Assembly (NCBI GenBank): GCA_903862885.1 | Contig: CAIOZU010000070.1 | Location: 1 to 64,000 of the forward strand | Source of the DNA: an uncultured Pseudomonadota bacterium | GTDB taxonomy: Bacteria; Pseudomonadota; Gammaproteobacteria; Steroidobacterales; Steroidobacteraceae | Length of the DNA stretch: 64,000 nt | Direction: 5' to 3' | Shown here: one piece after another, positions 1 to 7,395 of the stretch | How the letters are laid out: each line of letters begins with the position of its first letter | Numbering within the stretch: the first letter of the stretch is position 1 | Program-made: the position numbers and the translations under genes | Notes under the pieces: generated by a model | What the model saw: the letters and a program-made list of their open reading frames with translations, nothing else | Told to the model about the DNA's origin: nothing | Databases searched by the model: none

Positions 1-15
1 CGGTCTTCACGCCAC

Positions 16-181
16 TCTTAGTCTTAGTCTTAGTCTTAGTCTTAAGTCTTAGTCTTAGTCTTAGTCTTAAGTCTTAGTCTTAGTCTTAGTCTTAGTCTTA
101 GTCTTAAGTCTTAGTCTTAGTCTTAGTCTTAGTCTTAGTCTTAGTCTTAAGTCTTAGTCTTAGTCTTAGTCTTAGTCTTAG
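16..181. repeat. Punctuated hexamer tandem repeat (TCTTAG)n
   Basis: Twenty-three copies of TCTTAG are joined without gaps and interrupted by exactly four heptamers TCTTAAG, at 40-46, 65-71, 102-108 and 145-151. The hexamer blocks between them hold 4, 3, 5, 6 and 5 units. Each heptamer creates a CTTAAG palindrome. There are no other substitutions, so the array looks young or actively homogenised. The hexamer length would keep an open frame but each heptamer shifts it, so it is not coding. The role is unknown; slipped-strand variability between strains is likely. Confidence 0.95.
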
Positions 182-574
182 ATAAAGGGCTGACGGTCGG
201 TGGTGTGCGGCGAGGCGCCCCACGATGTGCCGAAACAAAGATACCTGACTTTAGCGACCCAGTACCCTAGAAAACGCCGCACGCCCCTGTGTGACACTGA
301 GAGCATCCCACGCGTGCGTAAGCGCCCTCACCAGACTCCATGCATGCGCGCGACGACGGCGCGCGCCCAGCCCACTAAAGCCCCTCATTGAATCGCGCGT
401 GTGACGCGTAACCTATTGTTTAAATTAATTATTATCGAAAGGCGCGCCTATTTTCGATAAACCCCACAACTGGGTGTGGCGCACCCGCGCTGCCTCGGCT
501 ATGGTCCGTGCTCGACGGCCGTTAAGCGATGCGGTCACCCACTCTTCATCCAACGCGGAGCGCTTAGAGACGCC
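182..574. other. Non-coding stretch between the repeat array and the first gene
   Basis: No convincing gene lies here. A 63-codon frame at 200-391 has arginine- and proline-rich low-complexity sequence and no good ribosome site. The stretch ends in an AT-rich segment (about 415-460) carrying the dyad listed separately, which is about 115 bases upstream of the exported-protein gene at 575. Confidence 0.6.
432..460. promoter_or_regulatory. Perfect dyad TTATCGAAA-N11-TTTCGATAA
   Basis: Nine-base arms (432-440 and 452-460) are perfect inverted repeats. The 11-base spacer contains the 8-base palindrome GGCGCGCC. It sits in an AT-rich patch upstream of the exported-protein gene. It could be an operator or a hairpin; there is no T-run on either side, so a Rho-independent terminator is less likely. 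Confidence 0.5.
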
Positions 575-1090
575 ATGACCATTTGCTCACGTATCCCTCT
601 GCTTTTTTTAGCAAGCGCGCTATCGGCGAGCCTCGCCAGCGCTCACATCGAGCCTCCCTGCATCAATGCCATCAAGGGGGCTTACCTCACTGATACCTCA
701 GGCGTAGGCCCGGACGGGTCAGCAGGCATGCTATTGATCACCAGTGACGGGCTACTCCATTACACCGACTCGCACCAAGACGGTAATAACGGTGCTTTCC
801 CCCCTTTCTCAGACGCAGCGGGCGTCATCACCGAGTGTGAGGAACGCCGCAATGGCGTGCGCAGCTTCAAAGGCTATGTCATCGATTTTAATTTGAATGC
901 ACTGGTCGGCAAACGTAGCCAGACAGTGACCGAGCCTGGCATGGCGCGACTGGAATACGCAGGCACGATCGATCGAATCGGAAATTTCTCAGGCACCTTC
1001 ACACTCGTCCTAGGGTTAATCCCTGCCAACGGCCCAACCGCATCGGGCGTCTCATTCAACGGACCCATTCAAGGGGTGCGCCTGCGCTGA
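575..1090 (+). CDS. Small exported protein of unknown function
   Basis: 171 residues. I chose the internal ATG at 575 because it begins a classical Sec signal peptide: a short basic start (MTICSR), a hydrophobic core (residues 7-20) and an Ala-Ser-Ala-type cleavage site near residue 22. An upstream in-frame start at 476 would bury this signal 33 residues inside. The mature part (about 150 residues) is glycine-rich and beta-like, with three Cys residues (near 27, 88 and none paired obviously). I recognise no family. It stands alone between a non-coding left flank and a long 3-prime gap, so context gives no role. Confidence 0.6.
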   Translation: MTICSRIPLLFLASALSASLASAHIEPPCINAIKGAYLTDTSGVGPDGSAGMLLITSDGLLHYTDSHQDGNNGAFPPFSDAAGVITECEERRNGVRSFKGYVIDFNLNALVGKRSQTVTEPGMARLEYAGTIDRIGNFSGTFTLVLGLIPANGPTASGVSFNGPIQGVRLR

Positions 1091-1399
1091 TGCAAGCGTC
1101 ACCTGATCGCCATCAGGGGCCAACCGCTGCGCACGATAATCCATATAAGCTTATGATTATTAATGTTTTATTATTGAATTTTTCGATACGCGCTCTGCGC
1201 CCCCCTGACTGCTCCTAGGACCCCGACGGTACTAGAGTGCACGGGTCTTAAGCTCTCCACTGGATCCATCCTGACGTAGGTCAGTACGTAGATCGGCCTG
1301 TGTGCCTCCCAGGTGCAGTGCGATTGCACTCCGTGTCGCGTTCTAGGGGCCGACAGGCGTAACCTCTTGGTTTTTACGCGTCACGATAGGACTTTAGCT
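1091..1399. other. Intergenic region with AT-rich core and two small hairpins
   Basis: No gene is seen. An AT-rich run lies at about 1145-1185. Two short perfect hairpins follow: CTGAC-GTAG-GTCAG (1271-1284) and AGTGC-GATT-GCACT (1317-1330). They lie 70-130 bases upstream of the VOC gene and could be leader or operator elements, but no known riboswitch shape is visible. Confidence 0.4.
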
Positions 1400-1939
1400 A
1401 TGGGACAGGTCATTTTTGGACAACCCGACAATGGCATCATTCAGATGTCTTATGTAGTGAAGGACATTCAGGCAGCGATGCGTCAATGGAGCGCTAACGC
1501 CCGAGTCGGCCCTTGGTTCCTGCTCGATCACTTTACTGGCACGAATCCTATCTACCGCGGACAGCCATCGACTGCCGACGTATCCATTGCGATGGGCTTT
1601 GCGGGCCACATGAATATTGAATTGATCCAACCCAACGACAATGAGCCCTCCGTATACAAGGAATGGATCGATCGAAAGGGCTTTGGGTTTCACCATTGGG
1701 GAATCGCCACACGCAACCTGCAGGCGGATGTGTCCGCCTATCAAGCACGTGGCCACGCACTCGCCTTTTTAGCGGGCGTCCCCAGTGGCGGCAGTGTCGC
1801 TTATATGGACACCACGGCCGAGATGCCTGGCTATGTAGAGTTCATCGAACTGGGTGAGGGCTTCGATGCAGTGTTTGGGCGTTTTTATCGTGAGAGCCAA
1901 AACTGGGACGGGAAAGACCCGATTCGATCATTCATCTGA
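1400..1939 (+). CDS. VOC-superfamily (glyoxalase-fold) protein
   Basis: 179 residues from the ATG at 1400, preceded at a good distance by a TAGGA ribosome site; the longer upstream reading is not needed. The sequence has the paired beta-alpha-beta-beta-beta modules of the vicinal oxygen chelate fold. The first module begins at QMSYVVKDIQ, the second at FGFHHWGIAT, and an acidic metal-ligand candidate lies in the C-terminal GYVEFIEL. This family includes epimerases, extradiol dioxygenases and lyases acting through a divalent metal. It lies 79 bases before the E1alpha gene on the same strand and may be co-transcribed with it. The reaction is unknown. Confidence 0.75.
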   Translation: MGQVIFGQPDNGIIQMSYVVKDIQAAMRQWSANARVGPWFLLDHFTGTNPIYRGQPSTADVSIAMGFAGHMNIELIQPNDNEPSVYKEWIDRKGFGFHHWGIATRNLQADVSAYQARGHALAFLAGVPSGGSVAYMDTTAEMPGYVEFIELGEGFDAVFGRFYRESQNWDGKDPIRSFI

Positions 1940-2018
1940 GATCGAAGCATACGACCCGCCGCGCACGAGGCTTGCCTCCTGAGCGGCGCTTGGTCTTTTT
2001 AGACTCACACCACCACCG

Positions 2019-3023
2019 ATGACAGCGAGGCCCCCATTGGCAGCACCCACTCTGAATGACTGGACAGACATGTACCGAATGCTCTGGCGCATTCGCCTGT
2101 TCGAAGGCCAGGTACAGCGTTTAGCCGCCGCAGGCGAGGTGCCAGGCTTTCCTCACCTGTCCACCGGACAGGAAGCGGTGGCGGTCGGTGTGTGCGCTCA
2201 CCTTAGCCGCGAAGACGCGTTGTACACGAGTCACCGTGGCCACGGCCATATTCTGGCCAAAGGCAGCGACTTGGAAGCCACGCTCGCCGAGATCATTGGC
2301 CGAGAAAGTGGCCTGTGTCGTGGGCGTGGCGGCTCCATGCATTTGGTGGATGTACGCCACGGCGTGATGGGTGCGACCGGCGTGGTGGCCGGCAACCTGG
2401 CACTCGCGGCGGGCGCCGCCTGGGCGGCCCAAGCACAGGGCAAATCCAACCTCGCGGTTGCTTTCTTTGGCGATGGCGCCACGGGTGCGGGCGTGTTCCA
2501 TGAAACGCTCAATCTGGCCTCCCTGTGGAAGCTACCCATGCTGTTCGTCTGCGAAAACAATGGCTACGCAGAATTCACCAGTCGCGACGAGCACTCTAAC
2601 GTCAACCATGTCAGTCACTTTGCCAAGCCCTATTCGATACCCACCAAAACCATCGACGGCAATGATCTCAAGGTCGTTCATGCGGAAGCGGCCGAGGCGA
2701 TCGCCAGTATCCGCGCAGGTCACGGTCCTTATTTGCTGGAGTGCATGACGTTCCGGATGGCCGGCCACTACGTCGGTGATGCTCAGCAGTATCGATCCAA
2801 AGAAGAACTGGCGGCCATGATAGAGAAGTGCCCCATCGAACGCTTAAAGCGGCACCTGCTCGCAGACGGCGTGCCAGCGACCGTGCTCGACGCCATTCAG
2901 GTAGAGGCCAAGAACGAGATCGAACAAGCCTCGCTGCGCGCCCGTGCGGCCGCGCGCCCGGATCCGGCGACCGTGATGGACGACGTCTACACCTCGCCCA
3001 CCCTGCATGCGATCTCAGGCTGA
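2019..3023 (+). CDS. Thiamin-diphosphate dehydrogenase E1 alpha subunit (acetoin/2-oxoacid type)
   Basis: 334 residues, the usual length for the alpha subunit of heterotetrameric E1 components. The TPP/Mg motif is clear: GDG at 151-153, closing with the NN pair at 180-181. It should decarboxylate or cleave a 2-oxo acid or acyloin on TPP and pass the acyl or aldehyde unit to the lipoyl E2. The sequence style (GGSMHLVD, CENNGYAEF) is that of acetoin dehydrogenase AcoA and relatives rather than branched-chain E1alpha. It is followed after 6 bases by E1beta and then E2, a single operon. No E3 lipoamide dehydrogenase gene is in the window. The exact substrate cannot be read from sequence. Confidence 0.88.
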   Translation: MTARPPLAAPTLNDWTDMYRMLWRIRLFEGQVQRLAAAGEVPGFPHLSTGQEAVAVGVCAHLSREDALYTSHRGHGHILAKGSDLEATLAEIIGRESGLCRGRGGSMHLVDVRHGVMGATGVVAGNLALAAGAAWAAQAQGKSNLAVAFFGDGATGAGVFHETLNLASLWKLPMLFVCENNGYAEFTSRDEHSNVNHVSHFAKPYSIPTKTIDGNDLKVVHAEAAEAIASIRAGHGPYLLECMTFRMAGHYVGDAQQYRSKEELAAMIEKCPIERLKRHLLADGVPATVLDAIQVEAKNEIEQASLRARAAARPDPATVMDDVYTSPTLHAISG

Positions 3024-3029
3024 ACATCC

Positions 3030-4013
3030 ATGGCTATTCATACATTTATCGATATTCTAAAACGCGCGCTCGACGAGGAGATGACGCGTGATGCGTCCGT
3101 TCATCTGCTGGGCGAGGATGTCGCTGCCGGCGGTGCCTTTGGAGTCACTCGCGGTCTTGCCGACAAGCACGGCGCCACCCGCGTGCGCAACACGCCGATC
3201 AGTGAAGCGGCCATCACCGGTCTTGCCACCGGCGCCGCCCTCGCTGGCATCCGCCCTGTGCTAGAGATCATGTTCATCGACTTCGCAACCCTTGCCTTGG
3301 ATTGCCTCCTAAATCAAACAGCTAAGTACCGCTATATGTCAGGTGGTCAACTGACCGTGCCTCTGGTGGTGCGAACACAAGCCGGTGCGGCGGGCGGTGC
3401 GGCTGCCCAGCACTCACAGAGTCTTGAGACATTTTTTATTCACATCCCGGGACTGGTGGTGGTTGCGCCCTCGTCACCGATCGAAGCCTATGGGCTGCTC
3501 AAAAGCGCGATCCGCCTCGGCGAGCCCGTGATCTTTATTGAGCACAAGCGCCTGTACACGATGAAGGAAGAATTGCCTCAAGACTTCGCATTGCCTGCCA
3601 TTGGCAAGGCGCGCGTGGCCCGCGAGGGCACTGATGTGACGCTCATTGCCTATTCCGCGATGGTTCAGACCGCGCTCGAAGCGGCAAAAGAACTGGAAAG
3701 CAATGGCATTTCAACGGAAGTCATCGATCTTCGAACCCTGTTGCCACTGGATATGGACACCATCAGTCAGTCCGTCTCAAAGACACATCGGGTACTGATT
3801 GCACACGAGGCCGTACAGAACGGCGGGATGGGCGCAGAAATCGCCGCGCGCATCGGCGCTGAGCTTTTCGATGAACTGGATGGTCCGGTGCAGCGCGTTG
3901 GCTGTCCTTTCGCGCCGATCCCCTTTGCACCTGAACTGGAACGCGCCTTGCTCCCAGGTAGCCACCACATCGTGCAGGTCGCGCGCCGCATGATGGGTCT
4001 TGAATCCGTTTAG
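3030..4013 (+). CDS. Thiamin-diphosphate dehydrogenase E1 beta subunit
   Basis: 327 residues, normal for E1beta. It shows the N-terminal pyrimidine-binding domain with the glutamate-containing NTPISEAAITGLATG segment and the YMSGGQLTVPLVVR block, then a transketolase C-terminal domain (about residues 200-320). It pairs with the E1alpha encoded 6 bases upstream and with the E2 starting 12 bases downstream. A second, divergent E1beta copy lies at 5265-6233 on the other strand, so this locus encodes two E1 enzymes. Acetoin-type cleavage is the best guess. Confidence 0.88.
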   Translation: MAIHTFIDILKRALDEEMTRDASVHLLGEDVAAGGAFGVTRGLADKHGATRVRNTPISEAAITGLATGAALAGIRPVLEIMFIDFATLALDCLLNQTAKYRYMSGGQLTVPLVVRTQAGAAGGAAAQHSQSLETFFIHIPGLVVVAPSSPIEAYGLLKSAIRLGEPVIFIEHKRLYTMKEELPQDFALPAIGKARVAREGTDVTLIAYSAMVQTALEAAKELESNGISTEVIDLRTLLPLDMDTISQSVSKTHRVLIAHEAVQNGGMGAEIAARIGAELFDELDGPVQRVGCPFAPIPFAPELERALLPGSHHIVQVARRMMGLESV

Positions 4014-4025
4014 GAGTCTGCACAC

Positions 4026-5210
4026 ATGAGTTTGGTCGTACAGGAAATACCCAAAGTGGGGCTAGTGATGGAGGCCGTTAAGGTCGTTCGCTGGCTAAAA
4101 AACGTGGGCGACACCATCTCACTGGGTGAACCCCTCGTGGAAGTAGAGACCGAGAAATCCGTTATTGAGATTGAGGCCACTATGAGCGGTACGCTGGTTG
4201 AACAGCTGCTGCAAGTCGATCAAGAAGCCACTGTCGGTGATCGACTCGCCCTGATTGAATCGAATGAAGTGACAACGACGCCGGCAGCCGCACCGACTCG
4301 CGCACCCACTCCCACGGCAACCCCTGTGCCTCAAAAAGCCGCAGCCACAGCGGTCTTGAGTGATCGAGTGGTCATTTCCCCAGTCGCCCGCAAGTTGGCC
4401 GCTGAACACGGGATTGATCTGGCGAGCGTTCAGGGCTCAGGTCCGCGGGGCCGAATTGAACTGGAGGACATCAAGCAGCGACTCAGCGGCAGCCCACAGC
4501 CATCGACCGGCAACGCCTTAGGTGCTTTGTCCCCCATGCGGCGCGCGCTCGCTCGCGCCATGACCCTAAGCAACGCCACCGTGCCGCAATTCACGCTCGA
4601 GCGCACCCTCGACTGGACGAGCATTCAATCTCTTCGCGATGAATGGCAGCGCGCGCACTCCACAGAGACCAACAAGCCATCGGTCAATGACTTTTTGCTG
4701 CAGGCCGTTGCCCGGACGCTCATCGCTTACCCGGCGCTCAACGCTACTTTTTCAGGTGCACCCGACTCACCGAGCGCATGCATCGTGCCCGCCCAAGGCG
4801 CCCACGTAGGCCTCGTGCTAGCCCTCGAAGGAGGTCTCGTGGTGCCGGTATTTCATGATCTGGAAACCTTGGGACTTCGTGAGATCGCCACCCGGCGCGC
4901 CGCATTAATCACGCGTGGCCAGAGCGGGGTATTAAAACGCGACGAATTGGATGGCGCGACCTTCAGCATCTCAAACCTAGGGCCGCAAGGACCCGATCGC
5001 TTCAGCGCCATCATTAATCCACCGCAGTCCGCTATTCTTGCAGTCGGCAGGCTGCGTGAGGCGGCCGTGGTGGTCAATGGTCAAATCGCCGTACGGTCGA
5101 TCTCTGATCTCACACTCACGATTGATCATCGGGTCGTCGATGGGCGACTGGCCTCTGAGTTTTTAGCTCACCTGGTCTCGCTTCTAGAAGGACGAGACTG
5201 GCGCCCATAA
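4026..5210 (+). CDS. Dihydrolipoamide acyltransferase E2
   Basis: 394 residues with the standard E2 order. One lipoyl domain (about 1-78) has the lipoylated Lys44 in VETEKSVIEIEA. An Ala/Pro/Thr-rich linker (about 80-110) leads to the peripheral-subunit-binding domain (about 115-152, ISPVARKLAAEHGID). The catalytic acyltransferase domain ends in DHRVVDG (367-373) with the active His368. It takes the acyl group from E1 and makes acyl-CoA. A clear AGGAG lies before the ATG. It is the only E2 in the window, so it may serve both E1 pairs. The gene is followed by a strong hairpin terminator. Confidence 0.9.
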   Translation: MSLVVQEIPKVGLVMEAVKVVRWLKNVGDTISLGEPLVEVETEKSVIEIEATMSGTLVEQLLQVDQEATVGDRLALIESNEVTTTPAAAPTRAPTPTATPVPQKAAATAVLSDRVVISPVARKLAAEHGIDLASVQGSGPRGRIELEDIKQRLSGSPQPSTGNALGALSPMRRALARAMTLSNATVPQFTLERTLDWTSIQSLRDEWQRAHSTETNKPSVNDFLLQAVARTLIAYPALNATFSGAPDSPSACIVPAQGAHVGLVLALEGGLVVPVFHDLETLGLREIATRRAALITRGQSGVLKRDELDGATFSISNLGPQGPDRFSAIINPPQSAILAVGRLREAAVVVNGQIAVRSISDLTLTIDHRVVDGRLASEFLAHLVSLLEGRDWRP

Positions 5211-5230
5211 GACATTGGACGCCTTCATCA

Positions 5231-5258
5231 CAGGCGGTCGAAGGACTTCGACCGCCTG
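5231..5258. terminator. Bidirectional hairpin between convergent E2 and E1beta genes
   Basis: A perfect 13-base-pair stem (CAGGCGGTCGAAG with its complement) and a 2-base tip sit in the 54-base space between the plus-strand E2 and the minus-strand E1beta. T-runs are weak on both sides, but stem strength and position suit a shared terminator. Confidence 0.7.
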
Positions 5259-5264
5259 TTGATC

Positions 5265-6233
5265 TCAACGCGCAGTCTTGCAGACCTTGCGCACGGCGGC
5301 ACAGATACGCGCCTCATCGGGAATCACATAGGCTTCCAGTGGTTCACTGTAAGGCACGGTCGTATCGCGTGCATTCACCTGAATGATGGGCGCTCTCAGT
5401 GACTCAAAGCCATGCTCGACCACATCGGCGGCGATGATGCCACCGACCGTGGCATGCCGTGGCGCTTGATCCACCACCACCAGACGACCGGTCTTCGCCA
5501 CGGATTTAAGAATCGTGTCTAAATCCAAGGGGGCGACGGTTCGTGGATCAATCACTTCCGCTTGAATCCCTTCCTTGGCCAATGCCTCTGCCGCCGCCAG
5601 TGCGCGATTGACCATCCATCCGGTCGCTACGAGGGTCACATCACCCCCCGTGCGACGAATCGCCGCCTGACCAAAGGGCACGAGATGTTCGCCATCGGGC
5701 ACCTCGCCATGCTCAAGCGTCAGCAGGTAGTGGTGCATAAACACCACCGGATTGTCGTCACGAATGGATGTGGCCATCAGGCCCTTGGCATCCGCCGCAG
5801 TCGAGGGAACCACGACTTTAAGCCCGGGCACACCCATGAACAGCGCCGTGAGAGAACCGGTGTGCTGACCGGCCCAGCCGCACGCAAAGCCAAAGCCCGC
5901 CTTCAGTACCAACGGCACCTTCACCTGTCCACCAGACATGTAACGGAACTTAGGCGCCTCGTTCAACACCTGGTCCATGGCGACCAGCATGAACTCAGCC
6001 ATATAAAGCTCAACCACGGGCCGAAAGCCCGCCATCGCCGCGCCAATGGCCATGCCAATTTCAGCGGTTTCCGAGATCGGCGTGACGCGCACCCGATCAT
6101 GACCATAGGCGGCAACGAACTCATGATTTTCTGTGGTGGCCAGATTCTGGCCAAAATAAAGGACGCTCGGGTCGCGCCGCATTTCCTGATGGATGCCGGC
6201 ATCAATTGCCGCGATGTAAGGTAGCTGTGCCAT
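5265..6233 (-). CDS. Second E1 beta subunit of a TPP-dependent dehydrogenase
   Basis: 322 residues. I placed the start at the ATG at 6233, where homology with the first E1beta begins and a GGAG ribosome site precedes it; the longer reading to 6353 runs into the E1alpha gene. It carries the family blocks VTPISETAEIGMAIGAAMAG and YMSGGQVKVPLVLK, and a transketolase C-terminal domain. Compared with the plus-strand copy it is clearly diverged rather than a recent duplicate. It forms a two-gene unit with the E1alpha just upstream (13-base gap). No E2 or E3 is adjacent on this strand. Confidence 0.86.
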   Translation of the reverse strand: MAQLPYIAAIDAGIHQEMRRDPSVLYFGQNLATTENHEFVAAYGHDRVRVTPISETAEIGMAIGAAMAGFRPVVELYMAEFMLVAMDQVLNEAPKFRYMSGGQVKVPLVLKAGFGFACGWAGQHTGSLTALFMGVPGLKVVVPSTAADAKGLMATSIRDDNPVVFMHHYLLTLEHGEVPDGEHLVPFGQAAIRRTGGDVTLVATGWMVNRALAAAEALAKEGIQAEVIDPRTVAPLDLDTILKSVAKTGRLVVVDQAPRHATVGGIIAADVVEHGFESLRAPIIQVNARDTTVPYSEPLEAYVIPDEARICAAVRKVCKTAR

Positions 6234-6246
6234 AGGGAACTCCGGC

Positions 6247-7269
6247 TTATGCGTAAACGTGGTCGAGTGCAGACTCGAGCTTAGGGTAAGGACTGGCGAC
6301 GGCGAACTTAACCGCTGCCTCCATTTCAGCCACCACTTTTTGGGTAATGGCATCGGCGGCAGCGGCGGTCAAGGTGCCGTTTTGCACCAAGATGCCGCGG
6401 AATCGAGGCACCGGATCCCCGCGCAGGGCCGCCTCGTACTCCTCACGCTTACCAAACACCGTGATGGCCTCATGCTCGGGGTAATGCAAGGGCACACCGG
6501 GCGGTGCGATGATATTGCCATGCGCCGACAATCGGTACACCTTGCTCTCCACGAGCGTCGGCCCGTCGCCGCGACGCGCCCGCCTGACGGCTTTACCCAC
6601 AGCGGCTGCCACCGCCAAAGGATCCGTGCCATCAACGGTGACACCGGGCATGGCAAAAGATTTTGCTTTGATCGACAGTGGCTGACCCGCCGCGGCGTTC
6701 GCATCTTCTTGAGCCGATGTGGTGACTACGTTGTAGCCATTATTTTCCATCACAAAAATCACCGGCAGTTTCCACAGGGAGGCAATGTTAAGCGTCTCTG
6801 CAAAAGCGCCTTGCTTGGAGGCGCCATCACCGAAGAAACAAAACACCACTTCGCGCTTCTTGCGGATTTGGGCCGCCCATGCCGCTCCAGCAGCGTGCGG
6901 AATACCGGCACCCACGATACCCGATGTACCCAAGAATCCTTTCTTGACATCGGTTAAATGCATCGAACCACCGAGGCCCTTACACAAGCCATCGACGCGC
7001 CCTAGGATCTCGGCCATCATCGCTTTGGTGTCTGTACCTAAGGCGATCGGATAACCATGGCAGCGATAGGTCGCTAAAGCGGCGTCCCCTTTTTTAAAAT
7101 GACTCAGCGACCCCACAATAGAGGCCTCCGCACCATCCGCCAAATGGGTGTGCCCGCGAATGACCCCTGGGTGATCGGTGAAGGTGCGCTTCACCCGCTC
7201 TTCGAACTCGCGGATACGCAGCATCTTCGTCAACATATCTATCTGCCGTTGGGCATTCGGTACGCTCAT
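6247..7269 (-). CDS. Second E1 alpha subunit of a TPP-dependent dehydrogenase
   Basis: 340 residues. The TPP motif has GDG at 147-149 and the NN pair at 176-177 (MENNGYN). GGSMHLTDVKKG and the preceding GRVDGLCKG match acetoin dehydrogenase/pyruvate dehydrogenase E1alpha. The ATG is preceded by GAGGAAAG. It is the first gene of a minus-strand pair with E1beta and faces the plus-strand E1/E2 operon. It differs from the other E1alpha throughout, so the two E1 enzymes probably handle different oxo-substrates. Substrate unknown. Confidence 0.86.
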   Translation of the reverse strand: MSVPNAQRQIDMLTKMLRIREFEERVKRTFTDHPGVIRGHTHLADGAEASIVGSLSHFKKGDAALATYRCHGYPIALGTDTKAMMAEILGRVDGLCKGLGGSMHLTDVKKGFLGTSGIVGAGIPHAAGAAWAAQIRKKREVVFCFFGDGASKQGAFAETLNIASLWKLPVIFVMENNGYNVVTTSAQEDANAAAGQPLSIKAKSFAMPGVTVDGTDPLAVAAAVGKAVRRARRGDGPTLVESKVYRLSAHGNIIAPPGVPLHYPEHEAITVFGKREEYEAALRGDPVPRFRGILVQNGTLTAAAADAITQKVVAEMEAAVKFAVASPYPKLESALDHVYA

Positions 7270-7395
7270 GGACTTTCCTCACTGTATGGCCGACGACGTC
7301 CGGTGTAGACACCTCGCATCGCCACTCGTGTTTCGACTCTCACCGTCATTCACTCTAAATCGGTCTTTTAACCGATTGCAATCCAAGGCTTTACG

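Noticed and set aside
16-181. Hexamer array as a CRISPR or telomere
   Set aside because: No spacers separate the units, and CRISPR repeats are longer. It lies at a window edge cut from a longer sequence, so telomere status has no support.
200-391. 63-codon frame
   Set aside because: Low-complexity Arg/Pro/Thr content, no ribosome site, no family features.
5562-6224. 220-codon plus-strand frame opposite the second E1beta
   Set aside because: It is the antisense of a clear E1beta gene and has no domain features.
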